Source: Archangium sp.
GTDB lineage: Bacteria > Myxococcota > Myxococcia > Myxococcales > Myxococcaceae
Assembly: GCA_030695565.1 (NCBI GenBank)
Contig: JAUYRZ010000035.1
Coordinates: 31,549-95,548 of the forward strand
Direction of reading: 5' to 3'
Length of the DNA: 64,000 nucleotides
The notes beneath the pieces were generated by a model. It ran no database searches. It was not told where the DNA came from and saw only the letters and a program-made list of their open reading frames with translations. The translations under genes were made by a program, and so were the position numbers. Shown here one piece after another: positions 9,160 to 18,197 of this stretch (its first letter is position 1; each line of letters opens with the position of its first letter).

Positions 9160-10737
9160 TCAACGACGCAAGCGCGCGCACCCCTCGGTGACACCCAGTT
9201 CGCACGCCTTCTCCAGGTCGGCGACGGTCTCGCGCTGTCTGCCCAGCTGGTGGAACGCGCCGGCGCGCTCACTGTAAGCGCGCCCTTCTTCGGGGTGCCG
9301 GGTGAGGAAGGCGGTCCACAGCGCGACCACCTCGTCGTAGCGCTTCTCTTTGGCCAGCGCGTAGTCGAGCACCTGCTGACTGCGGAAGTCATCGGGCGTG
9401 GCCTCGGCTTGTGCGCGCAGCCCGGCGATGCCCGCGTCGCCCTCCGTCAGCACCAACACGCGGCGCCCCAGCACCTCACCGTCGAGGGGCGCGAGCTCAG
9501 AAGCCAGGTCGAGCACCCGCAGGGCGTCGTCACGCTGGCCCGCATTGCGAAACACCCACGCGTCGTGGATGAGCGTCTGAACCGTGGGCCCGTAGACCTG
9601 CTCGCCCCTGAAGTGACTCGGGTTGACGCGCAACGCGGTGAGCAGATCTTTCCCTGCGCGCTCGCCGTCTTTCAGGTCGAGGTACAGCTCGGCACGTTCG
9701 ATCAGCACGTCGGGACTTCCGGGCCGCAGCTCGAGGGCGCGGTCGAGATCTCTTCGCGCGCCGTCGAACGCCCGGGCCCGGCGCTCCACGTGCGCACGCT
9801 GCCGCAGGAAGGCCCAGTACTCTCCCAGCGCACAGGCCTTCTCCACCTCTTCCATCGCATCGGGCAGGCGATCGTCATGCACGGCGAGCTCCGCGCGATC
9901 GACCTCCACCAGCCCGGTGAGGAAACGCAGCCGCGGGTTCTCCGCCACCGGCGCGCTCTTCGCAGCGGCCCGCATCGCCGCGTACGTTCCGCCCCAACGC
10001 GGCCGGAGTGACTGCACCACCACCACCCGGTGCAGGAAACACGACGGGCAGCTCTGATCAGCCAGGCGCCTCGTGTCTTGAAAGCGGAACGCATCGCCCA
10101 TCAGCACCAGCACCCAGAGCTGCTCACTGCGCGCGGCCACCAACCTGGGGTGCAGTCGCAGCGCGTGCTCGAGCGCCTCCAGCGCCACCGGGAGCGTCTC
10201 GCGCATCTCGTCGAACTCACCGCCCGAGGTCTCCCGCGCCGCCTTGGCGCCGCGTTGAACGTGCGCGACCGCTTCGAGGTGCGTGCCCAGGGCCAGCCAC
10301 GCCGCGAACGAATCGGGCGAGTGTGCGACCCAGTCCTGGAGCAGCGGCCGCAACGAAGGCTCGGCTGATCCGAACGCGTCGGCAGCGTCGGCAGGCCAGT
10401 ACTCGAAGCGCGGGTTCTTCTCGAAGGCGTCCTGGAGGTGCGTGAACGCTGCGTCGAGGGCATCGAAGCGTCGGTGCTTGAGCAGCGAGCGGAGGCCCGC
10501 CTGGTCGACCCACTGCGTCGGATACCCGTCGGCGTCGAAGCCTTCGAGGCCGAGCAGCGGAAGCCCCTTCGGCTCGGGGACCGCCGCCACCTCGACGAAC
10601 GGCTTGAGCCGGCTGAGCTTGAGCGCCTGGTCTGCTTTCGCGTCATCGAGCCGCCACTTCACTGCGATGGCCACACTGAGTGCGACGATCGCCGTCACGC
10701 CGAGCACCCGAAACACCCTCCGCCCCCGAGTCGTCAT
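9160..10737 (-). CDS. TPR-repeat protein with N-terminal signal anchor
   Basis: N-terminal TM VLGVTAIVALSVAIAVKW; repeated helical TPR-like segments. Confidence 0.75.
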   Translation of the reverse strand: MTTRGRRVFRVLGVTAIVALSVAIAVKWRLDDAKADQALKLSRLKPFVEVAAVPEPKGLPLLGLEGFDADGYPTQWVDQAGLRSLLKHRRFDALDAAFTHLQDAFEKNPRFEYWPADAADAFGSAEPSLRPLLQDWVAHSPDSFAAWLALGTHLEAVAHVQRGAKAARETSGGEFDEMRETLPVALEALEHALRLHPRLVAARSEQLWVLVLMGDAFRFQDTRRLADQSCPSCFLHRVVVVQSLRPRWGGTYAAMRAAAKSAPVAENPRLRFLTGLVEVDRAELAVHDDRLPDAMEEVEKACALGEYWAFLRQRAHVERRARAFDGARRDLDRALELRPGSPDVLIERAELYLDLKDGERAGKDLLTALRVNPSHFRGEQVYGPTVQTLIHDAWVFRNAGQRDDALRVLDLASELAPLDGEVLGRRVLVLTEGDAGIAGLRAQAEATPDDFRSQQVLDYALAKEKRYDEVVALWTAFLTRHPEEGRAYSERAGAFHQLGRQRETVADLEKACELGVTEGCARLRR

Positions 10738-10825
10738 CTCGCGGAGGATAGGCGGGCGGGCCCGCGGCGGTCACTCATGCGAATGTTTCCGCGACGACGT
10801 CCTCTTCATGCGGGCGGAGGAGGCC

Positions 10826-11335
10826 TCATTCATTGCCCGCTACGTCTTTTGATCCACACACCGTGACCCGTGATGCGAACGCGTCGACCTGTGCCTGGGG
10901 AAGCAAGCGGTTTCCCCCGATGTAGAGGCGCTGGGTGACGGTGCGTAACTTTCCGAGCGCACCGATCGTTTCGAGGTTTTCGTTCTGGTGAATGAAGAGC
11001 GAACCCTCGACGATCTGCAGGTTCTCAAAGCCGTGCAGGCTGACGATGCCTGGGCTGCGGAAGACATTGAGCGCGCCTTCGATCTTCCACACGTTTTGCA
11101 GAGGCGCGAAGTCCTGCAGCTGCGCCACCGAGTCCTGCTGGAAACGGCCGACGAGGATGGTGCAATCGGCGAGCGCCTCGAGGTCCTCGACGGCAGACGC
11201 GCTGAAGTAGGTTTCCGCGCTCTCGCCGCACCGCTTCTCGGGCACCGTGGACTCCACCGGGGGCAACTCGAAGCAATCCGCGGGCGCACAGGCGCCAAGC
11301 AAACAAAGGAAGCACAGGGCGAGCCGAGACATCAT
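10826..11335 (-). CDS. Putative lipoprotein with receptor L-domain-like leucine-rich segment
   Basis: MMSRLALCFLCLLGAC lipobox; GALNVFRSPGIVSLHGFENLQIVEGSLFIHQNENLETIGALGKLRTVTQRLYIGGN. Confidence 0.65.
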   Translation of the reverse strand: MMSRLALCFLCLLGACAPADCFELPPVESTVPEKRCGESAETYFSASAVEDLEALADCTILVGRFQQDSVAQLQDFAPLQNVWKIEGALNVFRSPGIVSLHGFENLQIVEGSLFIHQNENLETIGALGKLRTVTQRLYIGGNRLLPQAQVDAFASRVTVCGSKDVAGNE

Positions 11336-12255
11336 GGCCCAGCGGGCTTGCAGCGGCCTTCGGGTGTCGACACCACCACCGTACCGCCTGCTTTCACCGT
11401 CACACGCGCACCGCTCGGGTAGCTGCACCCGCCCTTCGTCACGGCGCGACTCAAGGTGCCCTGCGCCCAATTCAGGCCGCCGTCGGGTTCGTTGCGCATC
11501 TGGAACTGGCCGCCGAGCGACAACCCCTCGACTTCCCTCGGCTCGAGCAGTCCCCAGATGGTGGTCTCGCCGTTCGAGAAGTATTCCGTCAGGCGAGTGG
11601 GTTCATTTGCCGGTGCTGAGTTGCGCACGAGCACCCCGCCAGGGGGAGCAGTCAGGTGGACGACGCTCTCGCAATTTCCTTCGACGCGCGTCCCGGCGGG
11701 CACCTTCCACGCGCCGCAGGTGCCCGCCTTCGCGAGCGTGCCCTCATTGAGCTTCTCGTACGTGGGCGCTCCTTCGGGGCCGCTTCGGGTGAAGGCCACG
11801 GGCCCGGCCGCCACCTCGATGCCGCCGATGGTCGCAGGCGCGGCGAGCTCGCCTCGCACGTCCGGCACGAACACCTGCAGGGTGTGCGGGGGCGGCTCGC
11901 CTTCGACGGCCTCGACGTGTTTGACCGCGCGCCACTGCATGCCCAGCGCTTCGATCGGAGCAGAGGCGTCGACCTCGCGGAGCCTCGGCTTCACCTGGGA
12001 GTCGTCGCAGTCCTTGTTCGAACGCGGCCCGCACACCGCCCACTCGAACCACACCCAACTGCCCGCGGGTACGCAGACGCGAAACGGCGCGACGAAACAG
12101 TGGCTCGTGGTGAGAAAACCGCTGCTCTGGCGCGCGCTCTCGAACCCGTTCGACTTCGCCTCGCGCAGTTCGGGCCACACCGAAGCGGAGGACTTCGGAG
12201 CCGCGGCCAGGCTGAGGGTCAGGAGCAGCGGGATCATGGAGCAATGGTACCGCAA
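11332..12255 (-). CDS. Hypothetical secreted protein
   Basis: Long ORF with N-terminal signal-like MIPLLLTLSLAAAPKSSA; overlaps downstream gene start by ATGA. Confidence 0.65.
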   Translation of the reverse strand: MRYHCSMIPLLLTLSLAAAPKSSASVWPELREAKSNGFESARQSSGFLTTSHCFVAPFRVCVPAGSWVWFEWAVCGPRSNKDCDDSQVKPRLREVDASAPIEALGMQWRAVKHVEAVEGEPPPHTLQVFVPDVRGELAAPATIGGIEVAAGPVAFTRSGPEGAPTYEKLNEGTLAKAGTCGAWKVPAGTRVEGNCESVVHLTAPPGGVLVRNSAPANEPTRLTEYFSNGETTIWGLLEPREVEGLSLGGQFQMRNEPDGGLNWAQGTLSRAVTKGGCSYPSGARVTVKAGGTVVVSTPEGRCKPAGP

Positions 12256-12307
12256 TGAGGAACAGCGGTTGGGAACGCACCCGGTGCCCCGATACGTTCC
12301 GTGCCCC

Positions 12308-12466
12308 TCAGCGGCCCGCAGTCACCATCGGCGCGCTCTGAACGGTCTTCTTCGCCGTCGCCGTGGTCTGCGTCATCGACTCGAGCTGCGTGAGGGTGAA
12401 GGTGGCGGCGCCGAGCCAGAGGGTGAGCGCGATGACGGGGAGGGCGAGGAACTTGAGGGTCTGCAT
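12308..12466 (-). CDS. Small single-pass membrane/secreted protein
   Basis: MQTLKFLALPVIALTLWLGAATFTLTQLESMTQTTATAKKTVQSAPMVTAGR. Confidence 0.45.
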   Translation of the reverse strand: MQTLKFLALPVIALTLWLGAATFTLTQLESMTQTTATAKKTVQSAPMVTAGR

Positions 12467-12623
12467 GGTGGGCTCCGATGGGGTTGAAGACGCTGGCCCC
12501 CTTGTGCGGCCCCCGTGCCGCTCGTCACCTCGTCTCAATTCAAGCGCTTGCAGCCACCACCCGTCTCATCCGGTGGACTCAGAAGCTGCGCCCGAGTCGG
12601 CCTGACCTTAAGGTTCGCGCGCC

Positions 12624-13577
12624 ATGACTCGTCGTATCCCCCAACTCGATCTCTCGCATTACACGCGCGGTACCCCTCAAGAGCGCGACACCTTCATTCA
12701 CGCCTGGGGCGATGGCCTCAAGGAGTTCGGCTTCGTCTCCATCATCAACCACGGCGTCGACTCGGATCTCATCGCCCGCACCTACGCCGACGCCGCGCGC
12801 CTGTTCGCGCTGCAGAGCGAGGTGAAGCAGCAATACGAAGTGCCCGGCGGCGGTGGCCAGCGCGGCTACACCAGCTTCGGCAAAGAACACGCGAAGAACC
12901 GCAAGGTCGGTGACCTCAAGGAGTTCTGGCACGTGGGCCGGGAGCTGCCTGCGGGCAGCGCGAAGAAGTCGGTGTACGGCGACAACCCGTTCCCGGTCGA
13001 GCTGCCGACCTTCAAGGAGAACTCGCTCGCCCTGTACCGCGCGCTCGATGCCACGGCGGCCGTGATGCTTCGCGCGTTGGCCGACTCCTTCAAGCTTCCG
13101 ACCGAGACGTTCGCCGACATGGCGCAAGAGGGAAACTCGATCCTCCGCATCATTCACTACCCGCCCCTGAAGGACATGTTCGTTCCCGGCGGCGTGCGCG
13201 CGGCGGAGCACGAAGACATCAACCTCATCACCCTGCTGTGCGAGTCCACCAGCTCAGGCCTGGAGATCCTCACCCGGCAGGGCGAGTGGCTCACCGTCGA
13301 TGCACTCAAGGGGCAGATCGTCGTCGACTCGGGCGACATGCTCTCGCGCATCACCAACGAGGTCATTCCGTCGACCACGCACCGCGTGGTGAACCCGGTC
13401 AGCACCGCCGATGACGTGGTCCGCTACTCGATGCCGTTCTTCGTGCACCCGTTCCCGGACTGCATGCTGAAGATCTTCGACCAGTGCGTGACGCCGGAGA
13501 ATCCGAAGCGCTACCCGGACATCACGGCCGACGCCTTCCTTCAGCAGCGGCTGCGCGAGATCGGTCTCATCAAGTAG
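12624..13577 (+). CDS. Isopenicillin N synthase-like 2-oxoglutarate/Fe(II) dioxygenase
   Basis: IPQLDLSHYTRGTPQERDTFIHAWGDGLKEFGFVSIINHGVD; LRIIHYPPL; HEDINLITLL; PSTTHRVVNP. Confidence 0.92.
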   Translation: MTRRIPQLDLSHYTRGTPQERDTFIHAWGDGLKEFGFVSIINHGVDSDLIARTYADAARLFALQSEVKQQYEVPGGGGQRGYTSFGKEHAKNRKVGDLKEFWHVGRELPAGSAKKSVYGDNPFPVELPTFKENSLALYRALDATAAVMLRALADSFKLPTETFADMAQEGNSILRIIHYPPLKDMFVPGGVRAAEHEDINLITLLCESTSSGLEILTRQGEWLTVDALKGQIVVDSGDMLSRITNEVIPSTTHRVVNPVSTADDVVRYSMPFFVHPFPDCMLKIFDQCVTPENPKRYPDITADAFLQQRLREIGLIK

Positions 13578-13584
13578 CTTCGAC

Positions 13585-14226
13585 TCACGCGCGACGGATG
13601 CCGAGGTGAACGTGGTCGTAGTGGCCGCTCACCTTCCACAGCAGCTGCACGCTGTAGCGCTGGCCGTCGACCGTGATGGTGTGCCGGTTGTACGTGCCGA
13701 TGCTCGAGCGCGGGATGCCGTAGGTGTCGGCGAGGCGGCGAGCCAGGTCGTCACCGCGCGCGCCGCTGACGCCGAAGTCGGTGGCGTACGCGTTGGTGTT
13801 GCCCGTGTAGTGGTCGGAGCCGGTGGTCGAACCGACGCGGTGGGTTTCGGCCAGGTTGCGCTTTTCGCTGGTGACGGGGATGCCCATCGACCGCGCGACC
13901 GACTTCGCCGCGTCGGCCACGCCTTCGCTGCCGCCCCACCCGCGCCCCGCGTTGACGTTTCCGGGATTTGCCGGGACGCCGTTGAAGTCGCTGACGCCGT
14001 CGAAGTACTTCGCCTCGCGAGAACCGAACAGCCGCTGGCTGGTGTCGGGCCCGACGATGCCGTCTGCCGTGATGCCCTGCGCCCGCTGAAACGCAATCAC
14101 CGCGGCGCGCGTGTTGTTACCGAAAGCACCGTCGACACCCCGGGGGTTGAAGCCGCGGGTGGTGAGCGCCTGCTGCAACCGGGTGACGTCACTGCCGCGG
14201 GAGTTCGTGTTGATCGAGAGGGCCAT
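13585..14226 (-). CDS. Peptidoglycan-binding domain protein with C-terminal peptidase/amidase-like domain
   Basis: PG_binding_1 motif SDVTRLQQALTTRGFNPRGVDGAFGNNTRAAVIAFQRAQGITADGIVGPDT; GSDHYTGNTNAYATDFGV..GHYDHVHLGI. Confidence 0.8.
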   Translation of the reverse strand: MALSINTNSRGSDVTRLQQALTTRGFNPRGVDGAFGNNTRAAVIAFQRAQGITADGIVGPDTSQRLFGSREAKYFDGVSDFNGVPANPGNVNAGRGWGGSEGVADAAKSVARSMGIPVTSEKRNLAETHRVGSTTGSDHYTGNTNAYATDFGVSGARGDDLARRLADTYGIPRSSIGTYNRHTITVDGQRYSVQLLWKVSGHYDHVHLGIRRA

Positions 14227-14334
14227 GGGCGGTGCTCCGAAGCGAGGGGACAAAGAGTTCTCGCGCCAGCGCTTCACTTGTTTCCGCGGAATTTTCGGCT
14301 GTTACGCGACGCTACAGTGGCCCCTCGAGGCTCC

Positions 14335-14370
14335 GTGTAGGTCTGGAGCGACCGTGCTCCAGACCTACAC
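14335..14370. terminator. Perfect 15-bp inverted repeat with 6-nt loop (terminator or REP-like hairpin)
   Basis: GTGTAGGTCTGGAGC-GACCGT-GCTCCAGACCTACAC; intergenic, 3' of the PilZ gene; no clear T-tract. Confidence 0.55.
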
Positions 14371-14401
14371 GTGAGCGCGCGCCCCCGTTCCTGAGATCGC
14401 G

Positions 14402-15019
14402 TCACCCATCCAGCGTCGAGGTGAGCGAAGCGATCGCGCCCGCTGCGTCGACGAACATCAACGAGACGCCCGTGCGACCATCGGCCCCCGCATTCGTGTG
14501 CACCACGCGCGCTTCGAAGGCGAGCTGCCGGCGCAAGAAGATCAGATCGAACGTCACGGTGACGATCATGTTCTGCGCCACGGCCTTCCGGATCCAAACG
14601 AAGAGTCCGCCGCGCTTGAAGTCTTTCTCCACCGCCGCGCGCCATTGGTCTTTCTCCGCGAAGGTGAGCAGGAAGGGGTCCTCTTTCGCCTGGCTGGTCA
14701 TCGCAGGCACCAGCTCGGCCATCAGCTCCGAGCCGAGCAGAAAGCGAATGCCGAAGCCGGCCTTCACCACCTGACGCAGCTCAGGGGGCACCAGCACCTG
14801 GCGCATCACCACGCCCTCGATGAAGAGGGGCAGCTCGCCCGGCATGGTGACCTCGAGGTGCAACCGCGCGCCGGGTTTGGGCGTCTGGCCGGTCACCACG
14901 AACAGCCCGGTGGCCGACACGTCGTTGGTCAAGCCGCTGTGCGGAAACGTCGAGGTCCCCTTCTCGCCGAACCTGACTTTCAGCCGCTTGGCGTGCCGCT
15001 TCGATCGCCGCTTCTCCAT
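14402..15019 (-). CDS. PilZ-domain protein
   Basis: KRRSKRHAKRLKVRFG...HSGLTNDVSATGLFVVTGQTPKPGARLHLEVTMPG. Confidence 0.8.
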   Translation of the reverse strand: MEKRRSKRHAKRLKVRFGEKGTSTFPHSGLTNDVSATGLFVVTGQTPKPGARLHLEVTMPGELPLFIEGVVMRQVLVPPELRQVVKAGFGIRFLLGSELMAELVPAMTSQAKEDPFLLTFAEKDQWRAAVEKDFKRGGLFVWIRKAVAQNMIVTVTFDLIFLRRQLAFEARVVHTNAGADGRTGVSLMFVDAAGAIASLTSTLDG

Positions 15020-15052
15020 GACGTGCTCCCCCAGACACCTGAACGTGAGCCC

Positions 15053-15463
15053 CTACGGAAGCGGGCACGCCAACTCGAAACTGAGTCTGTAGTGCGGCCC
15101 GAAGCGGACTGCGACCATGTCGGAGTCGATGGTGAGGATCCGAACGACGCCGATGCGTTCCGCGAGGGCGGCGATCGACGCGTCGACCAGACCGAGGTCG
15201 ACTTTCTTGAACTTCTCGTCGAGCTCGCGCGCCCGCCGCAGGTCACCCACGGTCGGCGGCTCGTACCGATACGCACCCGACTCGAGGTCTTTGAGGAGAC
15301 GATGCATCGAACGGCGCTGGTTCCTGAGGTGGTAGTCGACCTCCGCAAGTACCAGGCCTGGAACGATCAGGTCGCCTGCATCCTCGACAGCCGACGCCCA
15401 GGGCTCCTCACCCGAGAGGGCGTTGAGCCACCCTCCGGTGTCGAGCAGGAGCGGGCCCGTCAT
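15053..15463 (-). CDS. PIN-domain ribonuclease toxin (VapC-like)
   Basis: LLDTGGWLNAL acidic residue, VPGLVLAEVDYHLR, GLVDASIAALAERIGVVRILTIDSDM. Confidence 0.85.
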   Translation of the reverse strand: MTGPLLLDTGGWLNALSGEEPWASAVEDAGDLIVPGLVLAEVDYHLRNQRRSMHRLLKDLESGAYRYEPPTVGDLRRARELDEKFKKVDLGLVDASIAALAERIGVVRILTIDSDMVAVRFGPHYRLSFELACPLP

Positions 15464-15693
15464 GAGTCGTAGTCCCCAGACCCGTCGCGCTTGATCTCTT
15501 CACGCTCCGATTTCGTGAGCTTGAGCCAGCCCACCAGGGGGCGGGTGCGACTGCGGTAGGCCGCCGTCACAGAGCGGATGCCCTTTCGAATCAACTCGGA
15601 CTGCGAAAGTCCTTCCGCCCGACTGGCCCTCTGGAGCGCCTGTTCGTCTTCGCTGCTGAGGACCACGGTCGTTCGGCGTGCCATATCTGCCAT
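15460..15693 (-). CDS. Ribbon-helix-helix antitoxin (VapB/CopG-like)
   Basis: MADMARRTTVVLSSEDEQALQRASRAEGLSQSELIRKGIRSVTAAYRSR; ATGA overlap with toxin ORF. Confidence 0.8.
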   Translation of the reverse strand: MADMARRTTVVLSSEDEQALQRASRAEGLSQSELIRKGIRSVTAAYRSRTRPLVGWLKLTKSEREEIKRDGSGDYDS

Positions 15694-15788
15694 ATAGCAG
15701 CGAGCCGCTCCGCTCGGTTTTGGGGAAAACACCTGAAAACTTGAGCAGCCACCTGACCACCCGTACAGTCACCTGAACAGGAGAGCAG

Positions 15789-18197
15789 ATGGACCTCAAT
15801 TTCACAGGCAAACGAAGCACCCCGTGGGCAGCGACGCACGGAGTCGATGGGCTGTTGGAGCAATGGCGCGCGGACAAGCGGGTCTGGAACAACATCATCC
15901 TCGACGAGACGCTCGAAGGAACGGGCGCGAAGTCGGTGCCCATTCCCGAGAGCCTGGAGCCCCGGCTGCGCAAGGCGCTGGAGGCCCGCGGCATCAAGAC
16001 CCTCTACACGCACCAGGCGCTCGCCTTCGAGCAGGCCCTCAGCGGCAAGGATTTGGTGGTCGCCACCCCGACCGCGTCGGGCAAGAGCCTCTGCTACGTG
16101 CTCCCCGTGCTGCAAGCGCTCGCGAAGGATCGCGAGGCTCGCGCGCTGTTTCTCTTCCCCACCAAGGCGCTCTCGCGCGACCAGGAAGAGGCCCTGCGCG
16201 CGTTGATGAAAGAAGCCGACCTCGATCACGGCGCGGTCACCTTCGACGGAGACACCCCGGGTGATGCGCGGCGCGCGGCGCGGGAACGCAGCGGCATCAT
16301 CTTGTCGAACCCCGACATGCTGCACGCCGGCGTGCTCCCGCATCACGCGAACTGGGCGCGCTTCTTCGCCGGCCTCAAGTACGTGGTGATCGACGAGCTG
16401 CATGCGTACCGCGGCGTGTTCGGCTCACACCTCGCCAACGTGCTGCGCAGGCTCGATCGGGTGGCGCGTTTTCACGGCAGCAAGCCGCAGTACCTGATGG
16501 CCTCGGCCACCATCGGCAATCCCCAGGAGCACGCAGCGCGCATGCTCGGCCGCGAGGTGGAGCTGGTCGGCGAGAGCGGGGCTCCGCGCGGGGAACGCCG
16601 GGTGCTCGTCTACAACCCGCCGGTGGTGAACCCCGAGCTGGGCATTCGCCAGTCGTACGTGAAGGCGAGCGCGCGGCTCACCGCAGACCTGGTGAAGGCC
16701 GGCATTCCCACCCTGCTCTTCGGCCAGTCGCGAAACACGGTCGAGGTGATGCTCAAGTACCTGCGCGATGCGCTGGTGGAAGCGCGCCTCTCGCCGGAGC
16801 TGGTACAGGCGTATCGCGCGGGCTACCTCCCTCAGCAACGGCGGGACATCGAGTCGCGGCTGCGCGGTGGTGACGTGCGCTGCGTGGTGGCCACCTCGGC
16901 GCTCGAGCTGGGCATCGACGTCGGCGCCCTCGACGCGGTGGTGTGTGCGGGCTGGCCGGGAAGTGTGGCGGCGCTCTGGCAACGGTTTGGCCGCGCGGGC
17001 AGAAGGCAGGGCACCAGCCTGTCGCTGCTGATCACCTCCAGCGCGCCGGTGGATCAATACGTCGCGTCCACCGCGCAGGGGCTGCTCGGTGCGCCCATCG
17101 AACAGGCGCGCATCGACCCCGACAACGTCGAGGTGCTGGTGCAGCACCTCAAGTGCGCCGCCTTCGAGCTGCCCTTCGAAGCGGACGAAGGTTTTCGGGA
17201 GGTGAAGCCCGCGCAGGTGAAGGAGGCGCTCGAGTACCTCTCGTCGCACGACGTGGTGCACGCGGCCGCCTTGCCCAACGGCAAGACCACCTACCACTGG
17301 AGCGCCGACGCCTACCCCGCCAACGACGTGAGCCTGCGCAGCCTGGGCTGGGACAACTTCGTGGTGGTCGACCTGGCGACCGACAAGACGATGGCCGAGA
17401 TGGATTACCGCTCGACGCACACCATGCTGCACGAGCAGGCCATCTACCAACACGATGGAAAGCAGTACCAGGTGGAGAAGCTCGACTTCGAGAACCACAA
17501 GGCGTTCGTGCGCGCGGTCGAGCCCGACTACTACACCGATGCGATGACCTACACGAAGGTCACCGTGATGAGCCGCGCGCAGGAGTCGATGCAGCCGCAG
17601 TGCGAGCTCGGCGCGGGTGAGGTCTCCGTGGTGGAGCGCGTGGTCGGCTACAAGAAGATCAAGTTCCACACGCATGAGAACGTCGGCTACGGCGACGTGC
17701 GGCTGCCCGAGATGCAGATGCACACCACGGCGTTCTGGTTGACCGTGCCGGAGAGCGTGTTGATGCGCCTCATCGCGGATGGCGCGGCCACCCGGCCAGA
17801 TCTGATCGATGCGCTGCGTGGAGTGAGCGCGGCGATGCACACGGTGGGTGCGGTCGGGTTGATGATCGACCCGAAGGATCTCGGGCGTTGCCTGGGCAGC
17901 CGCGATGGCAGCGGGGCGCGGGGTGAGCAGCTTTACGAGCCGACCCTGTTTCTCTACGACCACGTGCCCGGTGGCGTGGGCCTGTCGTCGCGCTTGTTCG
18001 ACGAGCGCGAGACGTTGTTGAGAGGAACCCGCACGCTGCTCGAAGGGTGTGCGTGTGTTCTGGGCTGTCCTGCGTGTGTGGGGCCGGTGATTGCGCCGCT
18101 CGCGCCGGGAGAGCGTTCGCCCGTGGCGGCTGGGCAGAATCGCAAAGCCCTCGCGCTGGTGATCCTGGAGGCGCTCGGAGTGCACGCGGTCTCATGA
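15789..18197 (+). CDS. mrfA: DEAD/DEAH helicase with DUF1998 zinc-binding C-terminus (MrfA/YprA-like)
   Basis: VVATPTASGKSLCY, VIDELHAYRGVFGSH, ATSALELGIDVGALDAVVCAGWPGSVAALWQRFGRAGRR, C-terminal Cys-rich EGCACVLGCPACVGP. Confidence 0.9.
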   Translation: MDLNFTGKRSTPWAATHGVDGLLEQWRADKRVWNNIILDETLEGTGAKSVPIPESLEPRLRKALEARGIKTLYTHQALAFEQALSGKDLVVATPTASGKSLCYVLPVLQALAKDREARALFLFPTKALSRDQEEALRALMKEADLDHGAVTFDGDTPGDARRAARERSGIILSNPDMLHAGVLPHHANWARFFAGLKYVVIDELHAYRGVFGSHLANVLRRLDRVARFHGSKPQYLMASATIGNPQEHAARMLGREVELVGESGAPRGERRVLVYNPPVVNPELGIRQSYVKASARLTADLVKAGIPTLLFGQSRNTVEVMLKYLRDALVEARLSPELVQAYRAGYLPQQRRDIESRLRGGDVRCVVATSALELGIDVGALDAVVCAGWPGSVAALWQRFGRAGRRQGTSLSLLITSSAPVDQYVASTAQGLLGAPIEQARIDPDNVEVLVQHLKCAAFELPFEADEGFREVKPAQVKEALEYLSSHDVVHAAALPNGKTTYHWSADAYPANDVSLRSLGWDNFVVVDLATDKTMAEMDYRSTHTMLHEQAIYQHDGKQYQVEKLDFENHKAFVRAVEPDYYTDAMTYTKVTVMSRAQESMQPQCELGAGEVSVVERVVGYKKIKFHTHENVGYGDVRLPEMQMHTTAFWLTVPESVLMRLIADGAATRPDLIDALRGVSAAMHTVGAVGLMIDPKDLGRCLGSRDGSGARGEQLYEPTLFLYDHVPGGVGLSSRLFDERETLLRGTRTLLEGCACVLGCPACVGPVIAPLAPGERSPVAAGQNRKALALVILEALGVHAVS

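Noticed and set aside
16425-18185. 586-aa antisense ORF opposite mrfA
   Set aside because: High-GC shadow ORF: His/Arg-rich low-complexity translation; the sense strand encodes a clear helicase
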